DNA of 64,000 nucleotides from Pseudomonas sp. LBUM920 (lineage in GTDB: Bacteria > Pseudomonadota > Gammaproteobacteria > Pseudomonadales > Pseudomonadaceae): the NCBI RefSeq assembly GCF_003852315.1, contig NZ_CP027762.1, positions 4,197,501 through 4,261,500 on the forward strand, written 5' to 3'. The number at the start of each line of letters is the position of its first letter. The stretch's first letter is position 1. The notes under the pieces are model-generated. The model was not told the DNA's origin and made no database searches. It saw nothing but the letters and a program-made list of their open reading frames with translations. A program made the position numbers and the translations under genes. Below, piece after piece: positions 18,282-26,878 of this stretch.

Positions 18282-19526
18282 TTAATCCACCTTGCTCAGA
18301 CGGGTCAGCCACTCGCGGCCCTTGAGCATGCCGTTCCAGTAGAACCACGGCAGCAGCGTGGCCTTGAGAAACCACATCGAACGGCGCGCCTGGGTCGGGT
18401 CCAGCGGGAAGGTCGGCAGCAGTTTGCCGCCGTAGCCGAACTCGGCCAGTACCACCTTGCCCTTCTCCACCGTCAGTGGGCAGGAACCATAGCCGTCGTA
18501 CTTGAGCGGCAGCGGCGCCTGTTGACGCAGGGCCAGCAGGTTTTCAGCGACCACCACGATCTGCTTGCGCACAGCGGCAGCGGTCTTGGCATTGGTGGTG
18601 CCGCACACATCGCCCAGGCCAAAGATGTGTGGGTAACGCAGGTGTTGCAGGCTGTGGGGGTTCACTTCACACCAGCCGGCGGCGTCGGCCAGCGGGCTTT
18701 GGCGGATAAAGTCCGGAGAGACTTGCGGCGGGACCACGTGCAGCAGGTCGAAGGATTTCTCTTGAACCGTGACCGTGCCCGCAGCGTCTTTCACCTCGAA
18801 CCAGGCCTTGCGCGCCTGGCCATCGACCTTGACCAGGTTGGAATTGAACGCCAGGCGTGCCTGGTATTTTTCGACGTACTTCATCAATGGCGGCACAAAG
18901 GTCGCGACGCCAAACAGCGCGGCGCCCGCGAGATCGAATTCGACGTCGATGTTTTTCAGATGGCCTTGTTTGCGCCAGTGATCGCAGGACAGGTACATCG
19001 CCTTTTGCGGCGCCCCCGCGCATTTGATCGGCATGGCCGGCTGGGTAAAAATCGCCTTGCCGCCCTTGAGCTGCTGAACCAGTTGCCAGGTGTAGGCGGC
19101 ATGCTCGTAGCTGTAATTGGAGGTCACGCCGTTTTGGCCCAGGGTGTCTTGCAGGCCTTCGACCTTTTCCCAGGCCAGGCGCAGGCCGGGGCACACGATC
19201 AGGTTGTTCCAGGTGACGCGCTGGCCGCTGTCGAGCACCAGAATCTGCGCCTCGGGCAGCACTTCGGTGACGGCGGCCTGCACCCAGGTGACGCCATTGG
19301 GCAGCACATCGGCGAGTGGCCGCCGGGTCTTTTTGACGTCGTAGGCGCCGCCGCCGACCAGGGTCCAGGCCGGCTGGTAGCAGTGATAGTCGCTCGGTTC
19401 GATCAGGGTGATGTTCAGGTGCGGGTCACGTTTGAGCAGGCTGGCCAGCAGGCCGATGCCCGCCGAACCGCCGCCGATGACTACGATATCGCCACTGATG
19501 GTAGGGCCACAGTGTTGGTCATTCAT
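18282..19526 (-). CDS. sqr: Sulfide:quinone oxidoreductase
   Basis: FAD enzyme that oxidises sulfide and passes electrons to quinone, 414 residues from ATG 19526 (MNDQHCG). The N-terminal dinucleotide motif is VVIGGGSAGIG near 15-25. IKCAGAPQKAMYLSC holds Cys169, matching the first catalytic cysteine of the human-type enzyme. GLGDVCGTTNAKTAAAVRKQ near 303 holds Cys308 next to the second FAD site, the likely second redox cysteine. The C-terminal tail is hydrophobic and Trp-rich (FLKATLLPWFYWNGML), suited to membrane attachment. It lies between a BigR-type repressor and a TauE gene. Confidence 0.92.
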   Translation of the reverse strand: MNDQHCGPTISGDIVVIGGGSAGIGLLASLLKRDPHLNITLIEPSDYHCYQPAWTLVGGGAYDVKKTRRPLADVLPNGVTWVQAAVTEVLPEAQILVLDSGQRVTWNNLIVCPGLRLAWEKVEGLQDTLGQNGVTSNYSYEHAAYTWQLVQQLKGGKAIFTQPAMPIKCAGAPQKAMYLSCDHWRKQGHLKNIDVEFDLAGAALFGVATFVPPLMKYVEKYQARLAFNSNLVKVDGQARKAWFEVKDAAGTVTVQEKSFDLLHVVPPQVSPDFIRQSPLADAAGWCEVNPHSLQHLRYPHIFGLGDVCGTTNAKTAAAVRKQIVVVAENLLALRQQAPLPLKYDGYGSCPLTVEKGKVVLAEFGYGGKLLPTFPLDPTQARRSMWFLKATLLPWFYWNGMLKGREWLTRLSKVD

Positions 19527-19576
19527 GGTCAATCGCCTTTCTTTTACATGCACACAAGGGTCGCTGCCGGATGGCG

Positions 19577-19912
19577 TCACGCCCAGCTTTTCATGACCGC
19601 GCCGCAGTACAGCCCGGACAGGGTTTTCATCACTTGAATCACTTCATGGCTGGCCAGCCCGTAGAAAATGTATTTGCCTTCCCGACGGGTGGCGACCAAC
19701 CCTTCGTCACGCAGGATGCCCAACTGTTGAGACAGCGTGGGCTGGCGCACGCCGGTCAGCGCTTCCAGTTCACCCACGTTGCGCTCGCCCTGGGTCAATT
19801 GGCACAGGATCAACAAACGGTCCTCGTTGGCCAACGCCTTGAGCAAGGAGCAGGCCTTGGACGCCGATGCGCGCAACTGGGCGACTTCGCCCTCACTCAG
19901 AGTAGATTCCAT
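19577..19912 (-). CDS. ArsR-family repressor, BigR/SqrR-like
   Basis: A 111-residue winged-helix repressor, taken from ATG 19912 (MESTLSEGE); longer starts at 20059 would add 49 residues with no family match. The recognition region is VRQPTLSQQLGILRDEGLVATRREG near 55-80. Cysteines are C21, C37 and C103; the C37-C103 spacing of 66 equals that of the redox pair C42/C108 in BigR, which form a bridge or tetrasulfide on exposure to persulfide. First gene of repressor-SQR-TauE and divergent from the dioxygenase gene, so it likely controls both directions. Confidence 0.88.
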   Translation of the reverse strand: MESTLSEGEVAQLRASASKACSLLKALANEDRLLILCQLTQGERNVGELEALTGVRQPTLSQQLGILRDEGLVATRREGKYIFYGLASHEVIQVMKTLSGLYCGAVMKSWA

Positions 19913-19946
19913 TTGCTTCGGGTCCTTTACGTCACTTAAGCTCAAA

Positions 19947-19955
19947 ACATTATGT
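19947..19955. promoter_or_regulatory. Candidate repressor half-site in the divergent sulfide promoter
   Basis: The 110-base gap between the ArsR-type gene (minus) and the MBL dioxygenase gene (plus) is AT-rich. It holds ACATTATGT, a small perfect palindrome about a central T, followed by GTAAACGTAAAC, a direct repeat of GTAAAC. BigR-type repressors bind AT-rich inverted repeats in this position. The exact operator is a guess. Confidence 0.35.
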
Positions 19956-20022
19956 GTAAACGTAAACTGATTGTAACGACTTTTTTCTTCACCGTTTTTC
20001 TTCCTCAACAGGGACAGCCGCC

Positions 20023-20886
20023 ATGCCAGCGTTGATTCACGCTTTTCTGGACGAGGCATCGTCGACCTTCACCTACGTCATCCATGAAATGGACGGCGGC
20101 CCATGTGCCATCGTCGACTCGGTGCTCAACTACGACCCGGCCTCCGGGCGCACCGACACGGCCCAGGCCGACAAAGTCATCGCGTTTGTGCGTGAGCACG
20201 GCCTGCAGGTGCAATGGCTGCTGGAAACCCATGCGCATGCCGATCACTTGTCTGCCGCGCCGTACCTGCGCCGTACACTGGGCGGCAAGATCGCCATTGG
20301 TCAGTCGATCAGCAAGGTCCAGGACGTGTTCAAGAACCTGTTCAACCTGGAGCCGGAATTTCGCGTCGATGGCTCGCAGTTCGACCATTTGTTTGCGCCC
20401 GATGAGGTCTTTCATATCGGCAACCTGAAAGCGCAGGCGCTGCATGTGCCCGGGCATACCCCGGCGGACATGGCCTACTTGATCGACGACCGCTTGATTC
20501 TGGTGGGTGACACACTGTTCATGCCGGACGTGGGCACGGCGCGCTGCGATTTCCCGGGTGGCGATGCGCGGCAGTTGTATGCGTCGATGCGTAAGTTGCT
20601 GGCCTTTCCTTTGGAAACCGAACTGTACGTGTGTCATGACTACCCGCCTGAAGGCCGCGAGGCCAAGTGCCTGACCACAGTCGCGGAACAGCGCGCGGGC
20701 AATATTCATGTGCATGACGGGGTGGATGAGGCGACGTTTGTTGCGATGCGCACGAAACGTGATGCCGGGCTGGGGATGCCGACGCTGTTGTTGCCGGCGA
20801 TTCAGGTGAATGTGAGGGCGGGGCATATGCCGCCTGCTGAGGGGAATGGGGTGACTTACCTGAAGATTCCGCTTAACCAACTCTGA
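20023..20886 (+). CDS. ETHE1/Blh-like persulfide dioxygenase (MBL fold)
   Basis: A 287-residue metallo-beta-lactamase-fold protein. The metal motif T-H-A-H-A-D-H is at 69-75, the next histidine in VPGHTPADM near 144, the bridging aspartate in VGDTLF near 163, and the last histidine in YVCHDYPP near 206. Family members oxidise glutathione persulfide to sulfite. Being divergent from the BigR-SQR-TauE operon, it completes a route sulfide to persulfide (SQR) to sulfite (this enzyme) to export (TauE). The BigR-regulated Blh is the closest described relative I can name. Confidence 0.88.
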   Translation: MPALIHAFLDEASSTFTYVIHEMDGGPCAIVDSVLNYDPASGRTDTAQADKVIAFVREHGLQVQWLLETHAHADHLSAAPYLRRTLGGKIAIGQSISKVQDVFKNLFNLEPEFRVDGSQFDHLFAPDEVFHIGNLKAQALHVPGHTPADMAYLIDDRLILVGDTLFMPDVGTARCDFPGGDARQLYASMRKLLAFPLETELYVCHDYPPEGREAKCLTTVAEQRAGNIHVHDGVDEATFVAMRTKRDAGLGMPTLLLPAIQVNVRAGHMPPAEGNGVTYLKIPLNQL

Positions 20887-20900
20887 AAGAGAATCTAAAC

Positions 20901-20989
20901 GTGGGAGCGGGCTTGCTCGCGAAAGCGGCGGGTCAGTCAACTCATCGTGTGCCTGGCACACCGCTTTCGCGAGCAAGCCCGCGCCCACT
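20901..20989. repeat. REPIN, GCGAA class
   Basis: GTGGGAGCGGGCTTGCTCGC and inverted GCGAGCAAGCCCGCGCCCAC with a core ending ACCGCTTTC. It lies between the convergent ends of the dioxygenase gene and bkdR. Confidence 0.85.
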
Positions 20990-21012
20990 TTTTTACAGCG
21001 GCGCGGCTGAGG

Positions 21013-21501
21013 TCATGTGCCGAGGTTGATGCCATTGGCGGGTAAAGGCAGCGCCGTCTTGTAGCGCACTTGCTTGAGCGCAAAGCTGGAGCGGATATTC
21101 GCGACGCCGGGCACTTTGGTCAAAAAGTCCATCATGAAGCGCTCCAGCGACTGGATCGTCGGCACCAGCACGCGGATCAGGTAGTCCGGATCACCGGCCA
21201 TCAGGTAACACTCCATCACTTCCGGGCGGTCCGAGATCGCACCTTCGAACTGCTGCAGCGCCAGCTCGTTCTGCTTTTCCAGGCTCACATGAATAAACAC
21301 GTTGACGTGCAGCCCGAGCAAATCGGCATCGAGCAGCGTGACCTGATCGCGAATCAGGCCCAACTCTTCCATTGCCTTGACCCGGTTGAAACACGGTGTG
21401 GGTGACAGGTTGACCGAGCGAGCCAGGTCGGCGTTAGTGATGCGCGCGTTCTCCTGCAGGGCGTTGAGAATGCCGATATCGGTACGGTCCAGTTTGCGCA
21501 T
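21013..21501 (-). CDS. bkdR: Lrp/AsnC-family activator BkdR
   Basis: A 162-residue leucine-responsive regulator, divergent from bkdA1, as in P. putida where BkdR activates the bkd operon. The N-terminal helix-turn-helix reads LNALQENARITNADLARSVN then LSPTPCFNRVKAMEELGLI. The C-terminal RAM ligand domain includes VMECYLMAGDPDYLIRVLVP near 95 and ends with SSFALKQVRYKTALPL. The 195-base gap to bkdA1 is AT-rich and would hold its binding sites. Confidence 0.93.
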   Translation of the reverse strand: MRKLDRTDIGILNALQENARITNADLARSVNLSPTPCFNRVKAMEELGLIRDQVTLLDADLLGLHVNVFIHVSLEKQNELALQQFEGAISDRPEVMECYLMAGDPDYLIRVLVPTIQSLERFMMDFLTKVPGVANIRSSFALKQVRYKTALPLPANGINLGT

Positions 21502-21696
21502 GAGACAAAATCACCTGTTTATTATGTTTATGCAGTTTTTTTATCCGCAAATGATCGCGAGCGCAACGAAACACAGATAAATATTCTTCTACGCCACGCC
21601 TATGATTGTTGTAGGACAAGATTTCTCCTACCCGGAGACGGACTGTCAGCTAGCGCGCCCACTACAAGAAATTCACAAGATAGAGCGTAGAAAGCC

Positions 21697-22932
21697 ATGA
21701 CCCAGCAGTACGAACCACTGCGCCTGCACGTTCCCGAACCCTCGGGCCGCCCAGGCTGCAAGACCGACTTTACCTACCTGCGTCTGACCGACGCCGGCCT
21801 GGTGCGCAAACCCGCCATTGACGTAGAACCCGCCGACACCGCTGACCTGGCCAAGGGCCTGATTCGCGTGCTCGACGACCAAGGCCAGGCCCTTGGCCCG
21901 TGGGCCGAAGGCGTTTCTGTCGAGATCCTGCGCAAAGGCATGCGCGCCATGCTCAAGACGCGGATCTTCGACAACCGCATGGTGGTCGCCCAGCGGCAGA
22001 AAAAAATGTCGTTCTACATGCAAAGCCTCGGCGAAGAAGCCATCGGCAGCGCCCAGGCCCTGGCCTTGAACATCGACGATATGTGTTTCCCCACCTATCG
22101 CCAGCAAAGCATTCTGATGGCGCGCGAAGTGCCGCTGGTGGACTTGATCTGCCAACTGCTGTCCAACGAGCGCGACCCGCTCAAGGGCCGCCAGTTGCCC
22201 ATCATGTACTCGGTCAAGGACGCTGGCTTCTTCACTATTTCCGGCAACCTCGCCACCCAATTCGTACAAGGTGTGGGCTGGGGCATGGCCTCGGCGATCA
22301 AGGGCGACACCAAGATCGCCTCGGCCTGGATCGGCGACGGCGCCACCGCCGAATCCGACTTCCACACCGCCCTCACCTTCGCCCACGTCTACCGTGCGCC
22401 GGTGATTCTCAACGTGGTCAACAACCAGTGGGCCATTTCCACCTTCCAGGCCATTGCTGGCGGTGAAGCCACCACCTTCGCCGGACGCGGTGTGGGTTGC
22501 GGTATCGCCTCCCTGCGCGTGGACGGCAACGACTTTATCGCCGTGTACGCCGCCTCCGCCTGGGCGGCCGAGCGTGCACGCCGCAACCTCGGGCCAACGC
22601 TGATCGAATGGGTCACCTACCGCGCCGGTCCGCACTCGACCTCGGATGATCCGTCCAAATACCGCCCCGCCGATGACTGGAGCCACTTCCCGCTCGGCGA
22701 CCCGATTACGCGCCTCAAGCAGCACTTGATCAAGATTGACCAGTGGTCTGAAGAGGAACACGCGGCGGTCAGTGCCGAACTTGAGGCCGAAGTGGTCAAG
22801 GCGCAAAAAGAAGCCGAACAGTACGGCATCCTCGCCGGCGGCCAGATTCCAAGCGCCGCCACCATGTTCGAAGACGTTTATAAAGAGATGCCGGAGCACT
22901 TGAAGCGCCAGCGTCAAGAGTTGGGGATCTGA
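21697..22932 (+). CDS. bkdA1: Branched-chain 2-oxoacid dehydrogenase E1 alpha
   Basis: Thiamine-diphosphate-dependent decarboxylase subunit (alpha) of the complex that converts Val, Leu and Ile 2-oxo acids to acyl-CoA, 411 residues. The TPP motif is IGDGATAESDFHTALTFA near 208, continuing to NVVNNQWAIST. The R-x-G-P-H-S-T-S-D-D-P-S-K-Y phosphorylation-loop sequence near 310 is typical of this subunit. The bkdA2 ATG follows after 2 bases. Order bkdA1-bkdA2-bkdB-lpdV matches P. putida. Confidence 0.96.
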   Translation: MTQQYEPLRLHVPEPSGRPGCKTDFTYLRLTDAGLVRKPAIDVEPADTADLAKGLIRVLDDQGQALGPWAEGVSVEILRKGMRAMLKTRIFDNRMVVAQRQKKMSFYMQSLGEEAIGSAQALALNIDDMCFPTYRQQSILMAREVPLVDLICQLLSNERDPLKGRQLPIMYSVKDAGFFTISGNLATQFVQGVGWGMASAIKGDTKIASAWIGDGATAESDFHTALTFAHVYRAPVILNVVNNQWAISTFQAIAGGEATTFAGRGVGCGIASLRVDGNDFIAVYAASAWAAERARRNLGPTLIEWVTYRAGPHSTSDDPSKYRPADDWSHFPLGDPITRLKQHLIKIDQWSEEEHAAVSAELEAEVVKAQKEAEQYGILAGGQIPSAATMFEDVYKEMPEHLKRQRQELGI

Positions 22933-22934
22933 CC

Positions 22935-23993
22935 ATGAACGATCACAACAACCGTATCGAAGTGGAAACCGCCATGACCACCACCACCATGACCATGATC
23001 CAGGCCTTGCGCTCGGCCATGGATGTGATGCTTGAGCGTGACGATAACGTGGTGGTATTCGGCCAGGACGTCGGTTACTTCGGCGGCGTGTTCCGTTGCA
23101 CCGAGGGCTTGCAGAACAAGTACGGCAGCTCGCGGGTATTCGACGCGCCGATCTCCGAAAGCGGCATTGTCGGTGTGGCGGTGGGCATGGGTGCCTACGG
23201 CCTGCGCCCGGTGGCAGAAATCCAGTTCGCCGACTACGTCTACCCCGCGACCGACCAGATCATCTCCGAAGCTGCGCGCCTGCGTTATCGCTCGGCCGGC
23301 CAGTTCACTGCGCCGCTGACCATGCGCATGCCCTGCGGCGGCGGCATCTATGGCGGCCAGACCCACAGCCAGAGTATCGAAGCGGTGTTCACCCAGGTCT
23401 GCGGCCTGCGCACGGTGATGCCGTCCAACCCGTATGACGCCAAAGGCCTGCTGATTGCCTCGATCGAAAACGACGACCCGGTGATCTTCCTCGAGCCCAA
23501 ACGCCTGTACAACGGCCCGTTCGACGGCCACCACGACCGCCCGGTAACGCCGTGGTCGAAACACCCGCAAGCACAAGTGCCGGACGGTTACTACACCGTG
23601 CCGCTGGACGTCGCCGCCATCGTGCGTCCGGGCTCGGCCGTCACGGTGCTGACCTACGGCACCACCGTGTATGTGTCGCAAGTGGCCGCCGAAGAAACCG
23701 GCATCGACGCCGAGGTCATCGACCTGCGCAGCCTGTGGCCGCTGGACCTGGAAACCATCGTCAAGTCGGTGAAAAAGACCGGCCGTTGCGTGGTGGTGCA
23801 CGAAGCCACGCGCACCTGCGGTTTTGGTGCCGAGCTGGTGTCGCTGGTCCAAGAGCATTGCTTCCATCACCTGGAAGCGCCGATCGAACGCGTCACCGGC
23901 TGGGACACGCCCTACCCGCACGCGCAAGAGTGGGCGTATTTCCCAGGGCCGTCCCGTGTGGGCGCGGCGTTGAAACGGGTCATGGAGGTCTGA
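22935..23993 (+). CDS. bkdA2: Branched-chain 2-oxoacid dehydrogenase E1 beta
   Basis: Beta subunit of the E1 heterotetramer, 352 residues, a transketolase-like fold. Key segments are VVVFGQDVGYFGGVFR near 37 (TPP-contact glutamate region just after), PAISESG-like DAPISESGIVGVAVGMG near 72, the RMPCGGGIYGGQTHSQS loop near 130 and VVHEATRTCGFGAEL near 285. An internal ATG 15 codons in (MTTTTM) is a possible alternative start; I keep the longer form because the same N-terminus is recalled from P. putida. The stop directly abuts the bkdB ATG. Confidence 0.95.
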   Translation: MNDHNNRIEVETAMTTTTMTMIQALRSAMDVMLERDDNVVVFGQDVGYFGGVFRCTEGLQNKYGSSRVFDAPISESGIVGVAVGMGAYGLRPVAEIQFADYVYPATDQIISEAARLRYRSAGQFTAPLTMRMPCGGGIYGGQTHSQSIEAVFTQVCGLRTVMPSNPYDAKGLLIASIENDDPVIFLEPKRLYNGPFDGHHDRPVTPWSKHPQAQVPDGYYTVPLDVAAIVRPGSAVTVLTYGTTVYVSQVAAEETGIDAEVIDLRSLWPLDLETIVKSVKKTGRCVVVHEATRTCGFGAELVSLVQEHCFHHLEAPIERVTGWDTPYPHAQEWAYFPGPSRVGAALKRVMEV

Positions 23994-25271
23994 ATGGGCA
24001 CGCACGTTATCAAGATGCCGGACATTGGCGAAGGCATCGCAGAAGTTGAACTGTCGGTATGGCACGTAAAGGTCGGCGACCTGGTGGTTGAAGACCAGGT
24101 GCTGGCGGATGTGATGACCGATAAGGCGATGGTGGACATTCCCTCGCCGGTGCACGGCAAAGTGATTTCCCTCGGCGGCGAGCCGGGTGAAGTCATGGCC
24201 GTGGGCAGTATTTTGATCAGCATTGAAGTGGAAGGCGCGGGTAACGCCAAGGATGTACCGGCGATGGCTGCACCGGCAACCGCTGCGCCTGCGCCTGCAC
24301 CAGCTGCGGTTGCTGAAGCCAAACCCGCGCCAGCGCCAAGCAAGCCCGCGCCCGCGCCCGTGGTTGCAGCTCAACCACACGTGGCCCGTGAAGCTGACGA
24401 GCGCCCACTGGCCTCCCCTGCCGTGCGCAAACATGCCTTGGATGCTGGCATCCAGCTACGCCTGGTGCAGGGCACTGGTCCGGCGGGCCGGATTTTGCAC
24501 GAAGATCTGGAGGCTTTCTTGCTCCAGCGTCCGGCGCAAAATAAAACCGCTGCCAACCCCTATGCCGAACGCACCGACGAAGAACAAATCCCGGTGATCG
24601 GCATGCGCCGCAAGATTGCCCAGCGCATGCAGGACGCCACCCGGCGCGCCGCGCATTTCAGCTACGTGGAAGAAATCGACGTCACCGCCCTCGACGAGTT
24701 GCGCGTGCACCTCAACGAGAAGCACGGTGCCACGCGCGGCAAGCTGACCCTGCTGCCGTTTATCGTGCGCGCCATGGTCGTGGCGTTGCGCGATTTTCCG
24801 CAGATCAACGCGCGGTACGACGACGAAGCCCAAGTCATCACCCGCCTTGGTGCGGTGCATGTGGGCATCGCTACCCAGAGCGACGTCGGCCTGATGGTGC
24901 CAGTGGTGCGTCACGCCGAAGCGCGCAGCCTGTGGGGCAATGCCGAGGAAATCGCGCGTTTGGCCACCGCCGCACGCAATGGCAAGGCCAGTCGCGACGA
25001 GCTGTCGGGTTCGACCATTACCCTGACCAGCCTCGGCGCCTTGGGCGGCATCGTCAGCACGCCGGTGCTGAACCTGCCGGAAGTCGCCATCGTCGGCGTC
25101 AACCGCATCGTTGAGCGGCCGATGGTGATCAAGGGCCAGATCGTGATCCGCAAGATGATGAACCTCTCCAGCTCCTTTGATCACCGCGTGGTCGACGGCA
25201 TGGACGCGGCGCAATTCATCCAGGCCATTCGCGGCCTGCTCGAACAACCCGCCAGCCTGTTTTTGGAGTAA
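23994..25271 (+). CDS. bkdB: Branched-chain 2-oxoacid dehydrogenase E2 (lipoamide acyltransferase)
   Basis: Core acyltransferase, 425 residues. The lipoyl domain occupies 1-80 with the lipoylated lysine K44 in VMTDKAMVDIPSP. An Ala/Pro-rich flexible linker spans about 88-135. The peripheral-subunit-binding domain is at 138-175 (ASPAVRKHALDAGIQLRLVQ) and the catalytic domain runs from about 195, with SSFDHRVVDGMDAA near 395 holding the active-site His and Asp. One lipoyl domain only, as in P. putida. It is 3 bases upstream of lpdV. Confidence 0.95.
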   Translation: MGTHVIKMPDIGEGIAEVELSVWHVKVGDLVVEDQVLADVMTDKAMVDIPSPVHGKVISLGGEPGEVMAVGSILISIEVEGAGNAKDVPAMAAPATAAPAPAPAAVAEAKPAPAPSKPAPAPVVAAQPHVAREADERPLASPAVRKHALDAGIQLRLVQGTGPAGRILHEDLEAFLLQRPAQNKTAANPYAERTDEEQIPVIGMRRKIAQRMQDATRRAAHFSYVEEIDVTALDELRVHLNEKHGATRGKLTLLPFIVRAMVVALRDFPQINARYDDEAQVITRLGAVHVGIATQSDVGLMVPVVRHAEARSLWGNAEEIARLATAARNGKASRDELSGSTITLTSLGALGGIVSTPVLNLPEVAIVGVNRIVERPMVIKGQIVIRKMMNLSSSFDHRVVDGMDAAQFIQAIRGLLEQPASLFLE

Positions 25272-25274
25272 GGC

Positions 25275-26654
25275 ATGTCCCAGACATTACACACCACGCT
25301 ACTGATCATCGGTGGCGGCCCTGGCGGTTACGTCGCGGCGATTCGCGCTGGCCAGTTGGGTATCCCGACCATTCTGGTCGAAGGCCAGGCGCTGGGCGGC
25401 ACTTGCCTGAACATCGGCTGCATTCCGTCCAAAGCCTTGATTCACGTGGCTGAGCAATTTCAGCAAACCGTGCACCACAGCCAGGGTTCGCAGTTGGGCA
25501 TCGAAGTCGACGTGCCGACGCTGGATATCCGCAAGAGCGTGGAATGGAAAGACGGCATTGTCGATCGCCTGACCACAGGCGTCGCCGCCCTGCTGAAAAA
25601 GCACAAAGTGCAAGTGATCCACGGTTGGGCCAAGGTGGTCGATGGCAAGACGGTCGACGTCGGCGACCAGCGAATCCAATGCGAACACCTGCTGCTGGCC
25701 ACCGGATCGAAGAGCGTCAACCTGCCGATGCTGCCGATTGGCGGGCCGATCATTTCCTCCACCGAAGCCCTGGCGCCCACGCATGTGCCCAAGCGTCTGA
25801 TTGTGGTGGGCGGCGGCTATATCGGGCTGGAGCTGGGCATTGCCTACCGCAAGCTTGGCGCCGAGGTCAGTGTGGTCGAGGCGCAGGAACATATCCTGCC
25901 CGCCTATGACGCCGAGCTGACATTGCCGGTAGCCGAATCCCTCAAGCAACTGGGCGTGAAGCTGTACCTGAAACACAGCGTCACCGGTTTTGAGAACCAG
26001 TGCCTGCAAGTGCGCGATCCCAATGGCGACACCTTGTCGCTGGAGACCGATCAGGTGCTGGTGGCTGTGGGTCGCACACCCAATACCCAGGGCTGGAACC
26101 TGGAAGCGCTGAACCTGGACATGAACGGTTCGGCGATCAGGATCGACAGCCGTTGCCAGACCAGCATGCGCAACGTGTGGGCGATCGGCGACCTGAGCGG
26201 CGAGCCGATGCTGGCCCACCGCGCCATGGCTCAGGGCGAAATGGTGGCCGAACTGATCAGCGGTAAATCCCGCGAATTCAACCCGGCTGCAATCCCGGCG
26301 GTGTGCTTTACCGACCCGGAACTGGTGGTGGTCGGCAAGACCCCGGACGAAGCCAAGGCCGCGGGCCTGGACTGCATCGTGTCGAGCTTCCCGTTCGCCG
26401 CCAATGGCCGGGCGATGACGCTGGAGTCGAAAACCGGCTTTGTGCGTGTGGTTGCGCGGCGTGACAACCACCTGATTGTCGGCTGGCAGGCCGTAGGCGT
26501 GGGCGTCTCCGAGCTGTCTACCGCCTTCGGCTTGAGCCTGGAAATGGGCGCGCGTCTGGAAGATGTGGCCGGCACCATCCACGCCCACCCGACGCTCGGC
26601 GAAGCTGTACAAGAAGCGGCCCTAAGAGCCTTGGGCCACGCGCTGCACCTGTAA
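25275..26654 (+). CDS. lpdV: Lipoamide dehydrogenase of the branched-chain complex (E3, LPD-Val)
   Basis: FAD-dependent re-oxidation of dihydrolipoamide with NAD, 459 residues. The FAD motif is IIGGGPGGYVAAIRAGQLG at the N-terminus, the redox disulfide GGTCLNIGC gives C44 and C49, the NAD motif is VVGGGYIGLELG near 178, and the interface His-Glu pair is in HAHPTLGEAVQEA near 438. P. putida uses a dedicated E3 for this complex; position as last gene of the bkd operon supports that here. Confidence 0.95.
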   Translation: MSQTLHTTLLIIGGGPGGYVAAIRAGQLGIPTILVEGQALGGTCLNIGCIPSKALIHVAEQFQQTVHHSQGSQLGIEVDVPTLDIRKSVEWKDGIVDRLTTGVAALLKKHKVQVIHGWAKVVDGKTVDVGDQRIQCEHLLLATGSKSVNLPMLPIGGPIISSTEALAPTHVPKRLIVVGGGYIGLELGIAYRKLGAEVSVVEAQEHILPAYDAELTLPVAESLKQLGVKLYLKHSVTGFENQCLQVRDPNGDTLSLETDQVLVAVGRTPNTQGWNLEALNLDMNGSAIRIDSRCQTSMRNVWAIGDLSGEPMLAHRAMAQGEMVAELISGKSREFNPAAIPAVCFTDPELVVVGKTPDEAKAAGLDCIVSSFPFAANGRAMTLESKTGFVRVVARRDNHLIVGWQAVGVGVSELSTAFGLSLEMGARLEDVAGTIHAHPTLGEAVQEAALRALGHALHL

Positions 26655-26668
26655 ATCCGCGGTGAGGC

Positions 26669-26737
26669 TATCGCGGGCAAGCCCGGCTCCCACAGGGGAG
26701 TGCATTCCAAATGTGGGAGCCGGCTTGCCTGCGATAA
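26669..26737. repeat. REP pair, inverted order
   Basis: TATCGCGGGCAAGCCCGGCT with CCCACA, then 18 bases on TGTGGGAGCCGGCTTGCCTG. The outer ends face inward, as at 1291. It follows the bkd operon and probably marks the end of the transcript. Confidence 0.82.
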
Positions 26738-26878
26738 CGGCGGATCAGCCAACACACATGCTGAACGGCCCACCCACCTGCTCCCACACCGGCCAATAAT
26801 GCAGTATTGTTGCGCCCATCCAGAAAAAACCGACACGCCTGCCTTCGACCAGGCGGTTGACCAGAGATAGAGGGTGTC

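Noticed and set aside
21673..26612. Long minus-strand frames opposite the bkd operon (21673-22917, 22914-24434, 25299-26612)
   Set aside because: All are antisense to well-supported bkd genes and are explained by codon-position GC bias.
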